From NCBI GenBank assembly GCA_009760855.2, contig WPIO01000004.1, forward strand, positions 12,724,501 through 12,788,500: DNA of 64,000 nucleotides, written 5' to 3'. The translations under genes were made by a program, and so were the position numbers. The notes below the pieces were generated by a model that was not told the DNA's origin, made no database searches, and was given only the letters and a program-made list of their open reading frames with translations. Within the stretch, counting starts at the first letter, position 1; each line of letters begins with the position of its first letter. Shown here one piece after another: positions 15,001 to 30,000 of the stretch. The stretch is from Cristatella mucedo (Eukaryota; Bryozoa; Phylactolaemata; Cristatellidae).

Positions 15001-18000
15001 GGATGCTTAAGTCTTTCCCACTGGCTCAGATGCAGTTTACCGACCTGGATGCAGTACACCGATCTAGATTCTGTTTCCATCCAAAATAAAAACAGATAGA
15101 TAACTAACTTCCACCAATAAAGACGTGCAGGAAAAGAAAATCTATTCAAAAACGTTTCTGGGATGAGAAAATACGCTAAAATATCGCGCCTAATCAATAT
15201 TATGGTACTTTACTCAAAGGGGAATAAGTAATGCAGGTGGAAGTCCTTCAAGCTGTGTTGTGATACATTGAAAAATTACTTCAGAGACTCTTCCCTATCG
15301 ATTTTCGATGCCAACCCGTCACTGAGAAGTAGGCAAATCATGGGAAAGTTCCACAGTTACGAGAGAGAGAAAAAATTATGTGACTTCATTTGGCAAGCTT
15401 TCAGTATAAAGAAGTTGTAGATTATGAAGATTGTACAGGCTACACTGCAGAGAAGCCATTTTAACAAATGTAAGACAAAAGAAGTAGTATCAGGGGCGGA
15501 GCCAGAATTTTCAGCTTGGGGCAAGGGAGCTCCAGCTCCTTCAGACATAATGACATAGTTACCACATGAAACAGTTTATGGAAAAATTAAACAATCTATT
15601 CGACTCATTCCTTTTGCGTCTTCACACTGCTCCGGCCCCTTAGGCTTGGGGAAATTTGCCCTATAATATAGGTACTTCCCTCTGTCCAACGGGGGGGGGG
15701 GGGAGGAATTGCCACCATGCCACCGTGGCTCTGCCACTGAGTAGCATGATCTCCAGAAGCTGAAAACGATCCAGATGATAGGGCAGGCCATAAAATGCAA
15801 GCTTTGAATAACTGATTTACTCCAAATAAAGTGTTGCTAAGACGATCTAACTGACGACGAGGCTTATGCTGAGCGAGTGAGCTATCCTGCTGAGGCTATG
15901 CCACCAAGGCATACTCTGCAGGATTGCTGAACAAAGCACTAATATTGGCTTCCCAAAATGTAAAACTAATATAACAAGCATATAACCATACAATGACTAA
16001 ATAACTTTTCAAAGTACTTCTAATATACTGGAAAGGAAGCATAATAATTGTTTAATCATAGCATGCACAATTTCAGCAAGCATGAGCATACACCAGACAA
16101 GTTCACCCGGACAAAGAAAATGCCAAATACAGTGAGAAACAAGTGGGGTTTTTATGTACTTTTTAAATGTCGACAAGCAGGAAATGTCGTCATGTCAGTT
16201 GGGAGTGAGTTTCGGGCTTTAGGAGCATAAGAGCAGAAGGCGCAGTCTCCAAAGGATTAGAGAGTTGTTATAGGCACGTATGAGTGGCTCGAATCCCAAG
16301 AGCGATGGTTAATGAAAAACTTGATAAGTAAATGTTTTATAAATACCTGAAGATAAGCAGGAGCAAGAGAATCAAGACACCTATGAATGAGCGGCAGAAG
16401 TCTGAAATCGATTCGCCGCTTGATTGAAGGCCAGTGCAGGTCGGTGACAAGTAGTGCAATACGACAGCAGTGGCGATCACGACTGACGAACAGGGAACAT
16501 TAATGTCCAGTTAAATGCACACAATGCAGTCCCAAAAGAAAGGGAACCTCCTCACACTATCTACCGCAAGACTTAGAGGACGACCAACCAGCAAAAAAAG
16601 GTTACTGCTTTCGTACCCATACCAGCTTAATTACTATGTATGTACTGGATTGGGTGCGATTTCTAGCTCAGCCGCCTTAGCAGCTTCCTACACTACTAGC
16701 AAGAATGCAAGGCATGCCAGCATTCACTGAGATGTTAAGCACAACTTACGTGGTCGTGCCACTCATTCTTCACAGTGGCTTGCGCTTTACCACGGCCAAA
16801 CACGCACCATGCAAAAGGCTTACAACCTCGTGGGCTGTGCATAATGTGCTCAACATTAGAATAGAGCCACACCCCATAACTTACAACTTGCCAAGCACAC
16901 GATCTGTCGTCTTATTTATTGAAACTATCATGGCCTAGTCAGTGCCTTCTACCGTGATGTCTCTTAAGCCGATCAATACCCAGAACCATCACACCTTTGC
17001 AGCTAAAGTGAGCTGTTTACCGCCCCACTTTTCACAGGTTCGAGACACATAATATTATAATTCCTTTGCATAGTGCCCTAAGAGAACTTAATCTCTATTT
17101 AGGCGATTCACATATGCCACGGGGCTCGAGCCCTAAACCTCGGCCCCACACACATTAACCTTGACCTTGGTTGAGGTGAACAACTTAACCAATAGGCAGT
17201 CTGAGCTTCACTAGGAACAAAGACATTACATGAGTAACATGTGGGAACACTTGGAAGTAATTACAAAAGCAAATACATTTAACAGTCAGTGCATACAGCA
17301 GCAGAACTGATGCAACACTCAGAAAGTATAACAGCAAGGCAAGTATGCGACTAAATTTTTCATAAGGCACGAAAGTGCACAGCTAAGAAACTTTCGAAAG
17401 TGCATTGCACCTTAAGGCATGCAACAACAAATGAAAATGACCCTTCGTGCGGTGAGCTTACTTCCTTCTAGCCTAAAAGCACCAACCCTTGCAGAAATAG
17501 AAACCAGTGGCATAAGCAAGAACAAGAAGCGGAGCACCGAGCACGAACATGCATTTGCAATTGACAACTACAGCATGCATGCATTAGTCTCAGCAAGCTA
17601 TCTCGATAGGCATTAGCGCACAGCGCCAGGGTGCGATCAAGCCATGCCTAACAACAATTATATCCAGCATGCTCATCAACAGAATGCAGGATCGAGGCAG
17701 AAAAAGCAAAACTACAACATACCCTGCCTCGCTCTCCATTGCGCTGCTTTCCAGGGAGCTAGCAGCTGCTGCAACCGCAGCCGGCTTTGTCTGCCTTAGC
17801 AAGCAAATGTACGTGCCAAAAATATCCGCTTTGACATTCTCTTCACGCTCTAAAATGTTAAAGTAGAACAAATTGATAACGACACTTTGAACTGAAAATA
17901 GCAGCAACAGGATCCGTATATCTGCAACAGGTCTTTGTATTCTGCCACAGCTCCCTAAATCTACCAAGAGCAAACTAACATGAAATAGATATGGAAATAG

Positions 18001-21000
18001 AGTCGCATGTTGCTTTTTTATTATTGCTGTGACATTATTAGTAAACTGTTATCGTGCATGTTGCCGGCACTGGTATCCTCTTGGCCTGAGTGTTGTCACC
18101 TTTTGAATTCAATGAATTGTCCGTGTGCAGCATCTCAGTTATTAATTTAGCTAGATTTATGCACGTGCTAACGTTGCTTCCAGAAATGACGATGAAGACA
18201 AGTGATGATTATGATGACATGAGCTCGAAAGTTGGGCAAGCAGCAGCTAAGTGCCTGAAGACAGTCACAAACATCAAACAGAATAAATCCCAGGATAACT
18301 CTCAATAATTTCCACAAATCAAAAACTAATGCCAATACACGATACAAAGAAGTGGGAAGTCAAAAGTTCTGTCCCACCAAAGTTATCTACACATTGGATT
18401 CCTTGCTTTTTTTGTCATTGCATACCTCTTCTTCCAAAATAGAATAGCTTACTGCGAGCAACATGGTCAAAACTCCTAAAAGACATGCTATGAATAATGA
18501 GCAATGTAAAAACAGTCACTTCAGCACACAAATCAAAGCATTCATATTAATTAGTTGGTAAACCCTAAGCTAGTCCAAGTCAAGCACTCAGCCAGAAGTC
18601 ACGAGTAACGATAAAGTTAAAGATGGCACCACAGCATAATTGATGCACGACAATCATCGGATGGGATAACACAAATAGATGCATCCCTGATTAACTAAAA
18701 AGATGGTATAATACATTGACTTGGAGATTCGTTTACCCAGCAGGCCGGTGACAGGCAGCTCTTTGGATAAATTTCCCAAGATAGTAACCTAAAAAAATGT
18801 ATGCAGAGAGGTCTAATCTTGAATACAAATCTACTACTTACCTTTGAAACGCCCAATCAAAGCTGGAGAGACAGTCTGATACAGATCAGACAGCATGTCA
18901 TTTCTTGTGAGTACGACGGCATTAAGACACTTTGCTGCTGCTCGCCTAACTTTCCAGCTCATGTCATCATCATCACTGTAGTCTTCATCATCGTCTCTGA
19001 AAGCAAATTAGAATGGGCATGCATGTAGCTGAATTACTAACTTGGGTGCCGAAGACTCACATAATTCATTGAAAATGTGACCACCTCCTAGCCCCCAGGC
19101 AATGCCAGTGCAAGAGAATACCTGGACAGACGCAACAACAGCTTAAAATCGAACAGCAAAAAAGGTACCATACAACTACTTACCCAGCATCCTCTGCTTC
19201 TATATCCATTCCTGCTTCATCATCAGCATCATAGTTATAGTTAGGGTCATATGTCAGGTACTTCAAGCAAATGCCAATAATCTAGAACAAATAAATGCCT
19301 GCTAAAAAATGTATCTCAGAATGGAGTGGACTATCTCACAACACTTATGTATTTGTGGATGTACGATATTAAGCATGAGTAGTCGTACTGTTTTAAAGAG
19401 TGAGACACACAGCAGCATATAAATCTATAGGGAGAAGCCATACAAATGCAGCTCTACTAGCTGTCATTCATCTTCAGTGACTACACATATATAAGCACAT
19501 GATGTCGTATATAAAGCTTATTTTTTAAAAAGATTACGGAAAAATGAACTGAACTACACGACAAACAACTTCATTAACATCGTCGGGGTAACTTACTTGT
19601 GGAATATATGAGACGATTTCTTTGGGCATCCGTAAAATAAAAGATTCAAATGCCTGCAAGCAGTGCTCTCGAAGCTCATCGTCCTCAATGGCAGAAAACT
19701 TGACGACAAGGGGTACGATCTTTTCTAGATAGTCACCAGTCCGATGCCCAGCTTGTCGGCTGCAGAACATTTCAGCAATTCATCTAATTGCTTACTTAAA
19801 CAATAATGCTGGTTACACAATAACTAATGCAATATAGCACACCTGCCTTATCATGCCTATGCATTGGATATAGGTCCGACTGGTGGACATGGAGGAATTC
19901 TTCTCCAGTTCGCGGAGTAGGAAGTCGATCAGTTCATTAAAAATACACCCATTGCAGCTCATTACGAGGTGCCCTGCAAACATCATGAGGGTAGAAAGCC
20001 AATATGGCTGCACGAGCACAAACTGCCAAGCAAACACAAGCTTGGAATTATAGACTTGGCTACATGAATTTTGCAATCCCCCAACAAGCATGCAAACGCA
20101 GTGCAAAACTGGTGATCCGGTGCTTGTTTAGAACTGCAATTCACTACAAGACTACCAGAATTCTTGACTTATACGAGCAAACAGCCTCGAAGCAACGAGC
20201 CAAAAGTTAATAAAGGGGCTTTTTCATTTTCAGCTCGAGCCAGAAGCAAAACTACAAGTACAGAACCAAAATATTTGTCTGGTCTTTAGATAATGCACTA
20301 AAAAATCCTTACCAGCTTCAAGACCCGATATGTATGTCAAACGAACATGTCTAGCACTTAGGATGGACACGTAGTATTCACTTTACACTTCACAGCTAGA
20401 TCCTATTTCCGATGGTCTCAATGGTACGGCCTCAGAAACCCCACTGTCAATCGACCCACCACTCCCTCATCCACTCACCACCACAAAGCGATTGTGCACA
20501 GAAAATCAGCAGTCCCTGATATGGATGTAACTGCTCAACAATTCGATGGTGACGGGCTCGAATTGCATCTTGCCTAATGTCACAGACCTAACTACTGCAT
20601 CAGGAAAAGTATCACATTACCGGCTTAAACCTCTATCTCCAAGCACACACCCAAAAGAACGTGTCCACAGTCGAGCAACCCATAAACGTAGGAAAAATGC
20701 CAATACCAATCGTATGTCTGGTTTCATGCATGAGGATTATTTAGCCATAGTAAAACACACTACACAAACAGACCGACCGAAGGGGACCCGACTTGAGCAG
20801 CCCTAAGGGTGTTGTAGGTAAAACGATGGCATCACAATTAAAACAGTACTTCACTGCTGCAAAAAAGTGCACATTAAAATTTGCCATGGATCAATAGTGA
20901 TACTAACGAGGTAAAGAACTTGGACCCTAATTGAGCAGAAGCATTCCCAAAACCACAACCGCTTTTCGCCAAATTTAAGCATGCTCTGCATGCAGGCCGT

Positions 21001-24000
21001 TGGATCGGTATCCATTTCATGGCTCAAGTGGGGCTCCCTTTATCTGCTCCCTAACACGATCAATTTCGATTCGTCAGTCCACGAAACACGTCTCTAGTCG
21101 GCTGCAGAGAAGTGGCCATGCTTTCGGGCCCATTTTAAGCCGGTCCCATCTATGCAGGACTGTCAACAGTGATTAGCCACTGGCCACTTCTTGCCAGTAT
21201 CCCGAGACTTGCCAACTTCCGACGAACGGTTTCTTAGCAAACTGCTGTGCCGGTAGCACTTGCCACGGGCCAGGAAAGCTGCCTCAACAAAGCCTTTTGC
21301 TATAGGAATGCAGGCATTTCTAGGCACAGGTGGTCCCTACAGCTAGCTTCCCGTGGGCCTCTCAGCACACAATGCAAGCCGTGCTGTGGGTTTGGGAAGG
21401 CTCAGGCCTGCCGTGCGCAAGGCTGGCAGCTGGCCATTTAGAAACTCATGGAGCTCACTGGTCGTCTAAGGCATGACGAAACCACCAAAAAGAAGCAAAT
21501 AAGCCTATACGGTAATGGATATGGCCGAAAGGTGACACGACGTGGCTTTGAGTACTTTACTATATTGCCAGCTGAAAGCAGTGGTGACTACTTTTCTCCC
21601 ACTATGCAAATGAGGCTGTGAAATCAGCCAAACTTCCTCTAAGGTTGGTTTCTAACTCGAAGAATGAAATTCAGTCATGCATCTCCTCTGCTAAATGAGC
21701 TTCATCGTCTCATGGTCGATCAGCTGACACGAGGCCACATTCCTACTCTGACCCACAAGGCTTGCCACAGGTCGGCTGCTTCATACTACGTAGGACTACG
21801 ACATCGTTTTTTTATGCAGACTGTTGGCAACAGAAGCTTTTGCTCTGCATGGAGAGGCAGGAGATAGAGAAACTAACTTTCACCATTCTTCTGTAACGAC
21901 AACATCTCCCCTGCTGCTAACACTGGCGCATCCTTTCAAGCCATCCTTCAGTGCTACTTATTGCTATGCTACTTACTTTCTTTAATCTCCAGCTGCTTAA
22001 ATATGCAGCATAACTCTCCTATGCTGCTTAACTCTCTCTCCACTTGTGTGAGATGAAGGCCTATGGTAACCAGTATGACGATAAAACCGAACTGCTGCTC
22101 ATAGGACACCCTAAGCGTGTGGCTGGATTAAAAGGCTTTGCTGTTCTAATAGGTGATGCTATTGTGCGACCTTCACCACATGCTCGTAATTTAGGTGTCG
22201 TGTTCGACAACTGCCTCAATTTCAAAAGCTTCATTCAGAAGACTGCCTCTACAGCTAGCCATCACATCCGATCCCTATCCGAGATTAAGAGCTGTCTCCC
22301 AGTGGCTTGCAAAAAATTTAACTAGCTCTTTAGTTTTGTCTCGGCTTGATTATTGTAATTCCCTTTTGGCTGGGCTGCCAAGGAAAGCTATTATGCCACT
22401 ACAGCTGACTATGAATATGGCTGCAAGGCTGGTCTTCAAGTCCGAGCGGTTTGAGCACGTGTCACCTCTGCTGGAAGAGCTAGGATGGTTGCCGGTTGAG
22501 CAAAGGATACAGAGCAAAGTTCTTACGCTGACCCACAAGGCCCGCCACGGCTTGGCTCCTTCGTACCTAGCTGAACTGCTACATCAGTTTCAGCCTGTTC
22601 GTGCCCTGAGGTCCTGTGTGGACAATAAATTAGCTGTCCCATTCCTCCTCTTAAAGACCCTTGGCGACAGAAGCTTGAGCTCTGCAGGTCCTAGACTGTG
22701 GAACTCGCTTCCACAATTATTACGCAACGACAACTACTCTCCAACTGCCGACTATGGCACATCTTTTTCAGTGGTCCTGAACTGCTACTTCTATGCTACT
22801 CACTACCTCAACTGCTCTCCTGACTCTGCTATGCTTCCCATTTTCTCTTTGTTGCGTGAGACGAAGTCTGTTGGCTACCGAATGCGTACCGAAAGTCGCT
22901 TAGGCTGTGAGTGCGCTATAGAAAGCTCTCCTGCGTAACACCCACATGGTCTTTATGACTTTGTGGAGTTACAGACGGAGATACATTACATTATTTACAA
23001 CAAAAGCCACTTATGCCTTGAGTATACTATAGGAAAACCTACAGTGTAACAGCTGCATAGTTCGAGTGACAGATACATATATACAAACCACATACTGCCA
23101 CGGAAAGGCACAAGCAGCCGACAAGGCCAAGGTAGGTAGGCAGATAACTTACATCTTAGCAAATACTTAGCAAAAGCTAATACATGTTTGTCTACAGCAA
23201 CGGCATGTTTAGAGGAAATATTACTTAGCTAGGCGGTTAGAATAGTGCTTTGCTGTAGTTATTTCAGCAAACTGTCGGAGGGGCTATTACCACAGACCGA
23301 TGCAGAGCCTGAAGGCATTAGATGAACAAAAGACCCCCCTCACAGAGGCCTCACTGTAACCCGAAGTACTGGACACTTGAGAAAGTAGATGAATACCTTT
23401 AAGCATGGTTGTATACAGCAATGTGATTTATGAAGTCAATCAGATCTAATCCCCCCACCAAGCTAAGCATCGTACCACCCGCTTTTCGGAATCCAGTTTA
23501 CCAATTTATACCAAAATATAATAATAAAATACCATATATAAATGAATAAATACAAAAATAAATAAATACAATACCAAAACAGTTTACCAATACCTCGTAC
23601 AAACCTTAAATCCTTTGGAGACCATGCATTTAGTTCGCATGCTCCCAATGCCTGGAACTCACTCCCGACTTGCATCAGAACATCCCCTGACTTGACCACA
23701 TTTCAAAAGAACTTAAAAACACACCTATATAGGACAGCATTTAGTGGATCCCTTTGATTCATCCTTCATGTGCTTATGCGTGCTGACACTGTGCATGCTG
23801 CCACTAACCACACTTGCATGCTGACCCTGTGCATGTCACCCCTAACTATGTTTTTCACATTGTTTATCAAGCATGATATTACTCACCATTCAATCGTGTT
23901 TCCCTTTCCAGCAAATGTAAAGCGCCTAGAAAGTGATTGAGTACTCTGAGGGTGCTTTATCAAGTGCATTATTATTATTATTATTATTATGACACAACAC

Positions 24001-27000
24001 GGTAAGTTTTTAGCACCAAGCTGTAGCCAAGAATGGGTAGAAAACTATGCCGAGCAACTGACATTTCACTGGTCCCTACATGAAGCAATGAGAGCGCGAC
24101 TAATCAGAAATGCGATTCACGCAGAAAAAAGGCAATTTGAGCCTCACCTATAGCAATAATAGATCGCTTCCGAACAGCTAGCCTTGGGCTGCTCAACTGT
24201 GGCACCAGTGCTAGCTGTATCGAATGATGGAAGCTAACAAGAAGATGTCCAAAGCGTACGAGCATGTCACCGAGGATGTCAAGTGACTCCAGCTGAACAG
24301 AAACGTCTTCCTGCTAAACGACGTGTGCGAACAGCTGAGCAAACATACACGTCAGAACTTGATGAATCAAAAATATAGTACTAATATGTAAATGGCTGGC
24401 TAGAATCACATTCTCAGAATGCAGCCACATGCACAGCTTCATGCCAACAAGCATATCAGAAGCAGATAACACTGTATGTGACCACGAAAGTATGACCTAG
24501 GCTCGAGCCCAGGTTGACAGTTGATCCTGCTTATGACATTTAGCTGCACGTCACCGAGCACCCAGCATTCTGGTTTACAGTCTACTATGATAATTACCAC
24601 ATAGCAAAAAGATTGGTAAATTATTCGAAATTCACTCTCAGTTCCACGGAAAGATCAAGGAACTGCCTTTACACTAGCTTATTTCACTGGTTCGAGTGAG
24701 CATGCAGTGCACAGCTATGGAGTATATAGCCATCTAAATGCAGCCAGGCGGTGTAATCAATGGCATGCTATTATTTACACTCCCACAGGATGCCGAAATA
24801 TAGAAGTGAAGGATGGCAAGGAAGCGCAGACAGCACTACAGCACAGAGAAACGATAAGGCAGCAACTCAAGCCACTTAATGCTGCCAAAGTACTCAACTA
24901 GTGAGGCAAACACGTCATGTAAGCAGGATCCGTCAGGCATCAAATGGCCCCATCTGGGTGCTTGCCTGCCTCGGGAAAATCCACCTGCCCCCTCCCACTC
25001 AGATGAGGCCTAGCTAAATAAGGAGCAACCACTTCCCTGTCTCTAACGGCAGCAACCGCCTGGAAATAAAGTTGGTAAAACAAGCTTATGCTAGCAATGG
25101 TGCAGTGAGTGCAGGCTACAGAAATAATTTGCTTGAAAGTGTGGGCCCCAACAAGTGTAGCACCTCGCTCACATACCTGCACAAACTCACACACAGACAT
25201 ATAGATGTTTGAAAAACCACGAAAGGAATCTGTATGTGAAGAAACAAAAAGTGGTCACACGACTTGTATCCAAACACAGCCCTATCTCGAGTTTTACTAT
25301 ACTGCCACAAACCAAAGCAATCGTGGCATAGCAGGAGCTGCTGACCAACTGGATTAGAAATATGAGGGAGCTTACATTGGTTATGGCATTGGTAAGTCGC
25401 CCCGTTATTTTCTTACAAATGCTGCTGGCCAATGCAGTCGAGCTGGCGGGAAGCTCACTGATGACGGTTTTTAGACCTAAAAAGGAAACAGTTCGTATGG
25501 CAATAATGAACATAATTATAGGAGAGGTAAGTACAAAACGAATTTGGTACAAAACTGCACAAACGACAGTAGAGGCACACATAGAGAGACAGACAGACAG
25601 ACAGAGAAAGAGAGAGAGAGACCGACAGACAGACAAATTGGTCAAAACCAACTTCTCAGAAAATTATGTTTTTACTTTTTACATCACAGCCGGAAAATAA
25701 GTCTGATTTACATGGTACCTGAAACTATTTTGCATACGTAGGCAATATTCTCGGCTATAAGGATCGTAATCTCTATTACAAATGCACATAGCCAAGCCTC
25801 GGAGCACTGCATCAACGCACCAGCAGCTGACTAGCTAGGAGCTCTTGGAAGTATGCCCAAAGCCACGAGCAGCTTGCAAGATTAGTAACTTAATTTCAGT
25901 TAGCCTATGTAGCAATTACTGCAGCAGTGATATGCTACTGCATGCCTGAGTGCTCAGAATGCTACAGCCTATGAAAATCTGTTTCTTCAGTAGACCAAAG
26001 AAAATGCTGTATAATAATAATAATAATAATAATTCACTTGATAAAGCGCCCTCAGAGAACTTAATCTCTTTCTAGGCGTTTTACATTTGCTATAAAGTGA
26101 AATGCAATTGAATGCTAAGTAAAATCATGCTTGCAAAACAAACGAAATGAATAATATGGTTAGGGGTGACATGCACAGGGTCAGCATGCAAATGTGGTTA
26201 GTGGCAGCATGCACAGTGTCAGCACGCATAAGCACATCAAGGACGAATCACAGGGACCCACTAAATGCTGTCCTAAATAGGTGTTTTTAGGTGACTTGCA
26301 ATATCCATCACTACGGTGCCTCACCATAACAGCCTATTCAAAACGACCGGATGTGGTACCTTTCCTAGCTTAGAAAGGCTACCGCCAAAGTTCGTGCTTA
26401 AGTCACCGAGTCATGATACTCCAACGCTTCGTGCAGCATCTGGTTGAAGGATGCCTCATCAACAAGCTGCACGGGTGACATTGTGTACATTACAATCACG
26501 TGTAAAATTTGGTCCATACCTAGGTCATCTAGATGTCCAATGCCGATTTTACTCAGTCCGATCTACCACAGCCCAGTATCAACGGTCTAAATTCTCCATG
26601 CATGCCTTAGGAACCCACATGTGGTATTTAGTTTCAGCCTCAGCTTACTTATTATCGAGCCTGCAGACAAAACTGCATAATCACAGAAGTGATCCTAAAC
26701 CTTTAGACACGGCTGCGCTGGGAGGGATTTAAAAGGTTTGGCACCTGCCGTGTGTTGCGAGCTGGCAATTGTTCCTCCTAATGAGGAGGCGCAACATATG
26801 CTGTGCATTGCAACATATCTTGCTCGAGGTCCAACTAGCACCAAGATTTTGCCAGCATCTTTATATGCGACATCTGTTACACAAAAAACGGTGCAGACTT
26901 CCGATGACCACATTCTTTACAGATCCATTCAGACGCCCCCCCCCAAGTCATGCGATAGCCCTGCCAACCTCAGGTGCTCGGTATAAGTGGTGCTAGAGAG

Positions 27001-30000
27001 GCATGACTCGAATGCTACATGCTCAAGTTGCAGTTGCTTTTTTTAACAACAGCCTCCGAGGCTTGATGGCAACCAACCAAAACGGTTTGTACAAAAATCA
27101 CATCACCAAATCATGGGTCGATTGGTGTAATGCGCTACCATGGCTATCGAGTGACCCTTTTGCTTTACTACGCAGATACAACTCACGTTACTTTTACGAA
27201 ACTCTGAGCTGCACATGCATGCTCGCGATGGACGACTGAATAATCTTGAAACTTAGATTCAGTCAGAAGGTTTAACGCATCAGGCAGCATGTACCCAATT
27301 CAGCAAAGCAGCATGCATCCCTAATAACTAATTTCAATAGCCTTAAGCTTTACACATGTTGGACCAGTAACTGGCATGTTTCTTGAAGGAAGGCTGGTAT
27401 GAAGAATGGCAACCAATGAAACTACTAATGCATATGTCTATTTAGTTGGAATATGCAACATTGTTCATTTTAAGAGTATTCTATTATGTTCGGTCTGTAA
27501 GTTCGTGCAAAAACACAATGAATCGACCTCTGGCACTTACACAGCAATATGTGTAAGCAATCAGGTTAGCACATAACTGACAGAAGAGAACAGTAATAAT
27601 CCAAAAGCATAAAATGCAAAAACATGCAGTGTATTTGGAAAACGGCTTGCAAGCCACCGAGAATTGCACACTAGCTTTACCTCCACCTATTAGCAGCAGC
27701 TACAATGCCAAGCACAAAGAACAAGTAAAAGCCAACTCGTTGTCTCCACAAGCTTTTACCTATGCTTGAGATGTCTCTCAGCTGCTCTTTGTCAGACATC
27801 ATATTCGTACACAAACTGTCCACAATTGTTTCGACCTGAAATTCTTTTACCTTGTTGACTAGGGGTCCCAGACTGGAATGTGACAAAAAATACAATATAT
27901 AACTTATCAAATGATTGATGGCACACAGAAAAGTAAAATCAATGCAGTAATAAATCAAAATTAAAATAACTGTCATTCAAACACTATCGGTAACTCAATT
28001 TGAGCAATGGATAGGTAGCAAGTTCAAATAACATCAATAAGTGTGACCACTAAAACCATCAGCCAACAAAAAACAACAAATAGGACTAACATAGCATCCA
28101 CGCATACTCTAGTTTGCGTACAAGCAGCATGTGTCACATAAATCTGTACAAGTAGGAATAAGATAAGACAGAAGCTGTTATCACCTCTAAGACCACTATT
28201 CCTCGACCTACTTGACAATTAACGTCACCTCAATAACAGTCTCTTTATACAGCCTCTCTCTCTCTCTCTCCCTCCTCTCTCTCGGCTTGTTTAATGTAAC
28301 CACCTACTGCATTGAGACCGTAAAACTGCTCAGTTTCTTATCGGGCTACTACTGATCAGAACTATGTGAGAATCTAGAGGCTTCTTCTACAAATGTAATG
28401 GCTTGCTCGGGGCTGTGCACAAAACAATTCAACGACAACCTAAGCTGCAAGATAGCAAGGGTAGCATGGAAACATGCCAGAATACACCTTGTAAGGTCAT
28501 ACTATAATAAGGCATCCGACAGGGGCATAGCTATAGCCTTGATACACAAACCACTTGTACTCTAGTAGAGGGTATGGACCAAATTGAATACTAACTGTAT
28601 GCACATGCTGCATGACCCGGTAGAAAAAGCCTCACTGCATAAATAGTGCATCCATAAATAGAAAAAAGAGTCAGTAAGCAGCTTGACCGGGTGATATATA
28701 ATTATATATATACATATACTTAAATATATAGTACATATAAACTCAAGCACAAAAGTATTTACGAGGTGCGCTAGGCACCATTTACCTAGCAACTGTTTGC
28801 CACTGAAGGTTTCCCAAGCAGCATGAACAGACTTTTACATAACCCGATTGTTTAGCTACAAATGAACTCACTGCCTACAGCCAGCTTACCGATCACCGTA
28901 CGAAACGGAAACAAACCTACCAGCAGTCTGGAATGCAATTTTATCTTTAATAATTATAATACATTAATAATGATAATATATCCGTTGTGGTGCCCTCAGA
29001 GAACTCACTGTTTCTAGGTTTTTTACATTTGTTGCAAAGGAAGCATGATCAAATGACCGAACTTGTGTTAGTACTTTTGATGTCATTGTCTTACTTTTAA
29101 TCCGAACTGCTTAAGGTTTTTCTGCGCAAACACTTGTTTGTTGTAGACAACTAATTTTGCTTTACCTGGCTGCACCTTGCACTTGGAACTGCTCATACAG
29201 TGCTCTTCTGCTGTGGGAAAGACGAAGGAACTGAACAGCAAAAATAAAGGTCAATCGTTGTGCAGGCATCATCAAGGTGGCCCACAAGAGGATATCCCTC
29301 TTGGTCATTTCCCGCAGACACTTCCCCCTGGGGTGAGAAAATTTTCCCGGTATATGGTTTAGGGTTTAGAGTTTAGGGTGGGCTGCGCCTCCGCCACCTA
29401 AATCCACCCTTGCTCGTACTCCACGCTTTAATTAGTGAGTATTAAAGCGCAACTAGATCTCTTGAGCTCGAGGTATACTCAGCAGACCTCTGAGGCTTAG
29501 TGCTCATTTGTAGGAATGCACGGCATGCTGTAACGCGCCCGCTTTGACGTGTACGAACGAGTGCCTGGTGGCGTCGAGCGGGACCGAACTGTATAGCTCA
29601 CCGCTGCTGCAGCCATCACCTCTCGCTTCCTTAGAAACCATCCTTCCAATCCATCCGTTCTTCTAATTATACTGAGCTGATTTTATTTTAATAGTGTGGA
29701 CTTCATTTGATCATGTATATATATATATATCTCTCTGTATTATCAGTTATACATTCATAAACATAGGGGGAAATATCCCACCCCGGGGAGGAATGTCGGG
29801 GGGGGGGGGTGAAATGTCCTAGGGTCCACCAGATGGGAAATGTCCTACAACCCCCAGAAGCTTGGTACTATCGAGGGGACTGTCAGGTACAACCAAAGAA
29901 GTATTTTCAGGGTGGTAGCATAGATGTCTGACCATACTCTGCCCATCCACACGATGGCAACAAGGTATGGCTGCCTGCTGAAGCTGGCTGCACTGGATCA

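Noticed and set aside
19841-19842. GT donor for CAND1 exon 7
   Set aside because: Its use would put exon 8 out of frame and lose conserved residues. The GC donor six bases upstream in transcript order fits.
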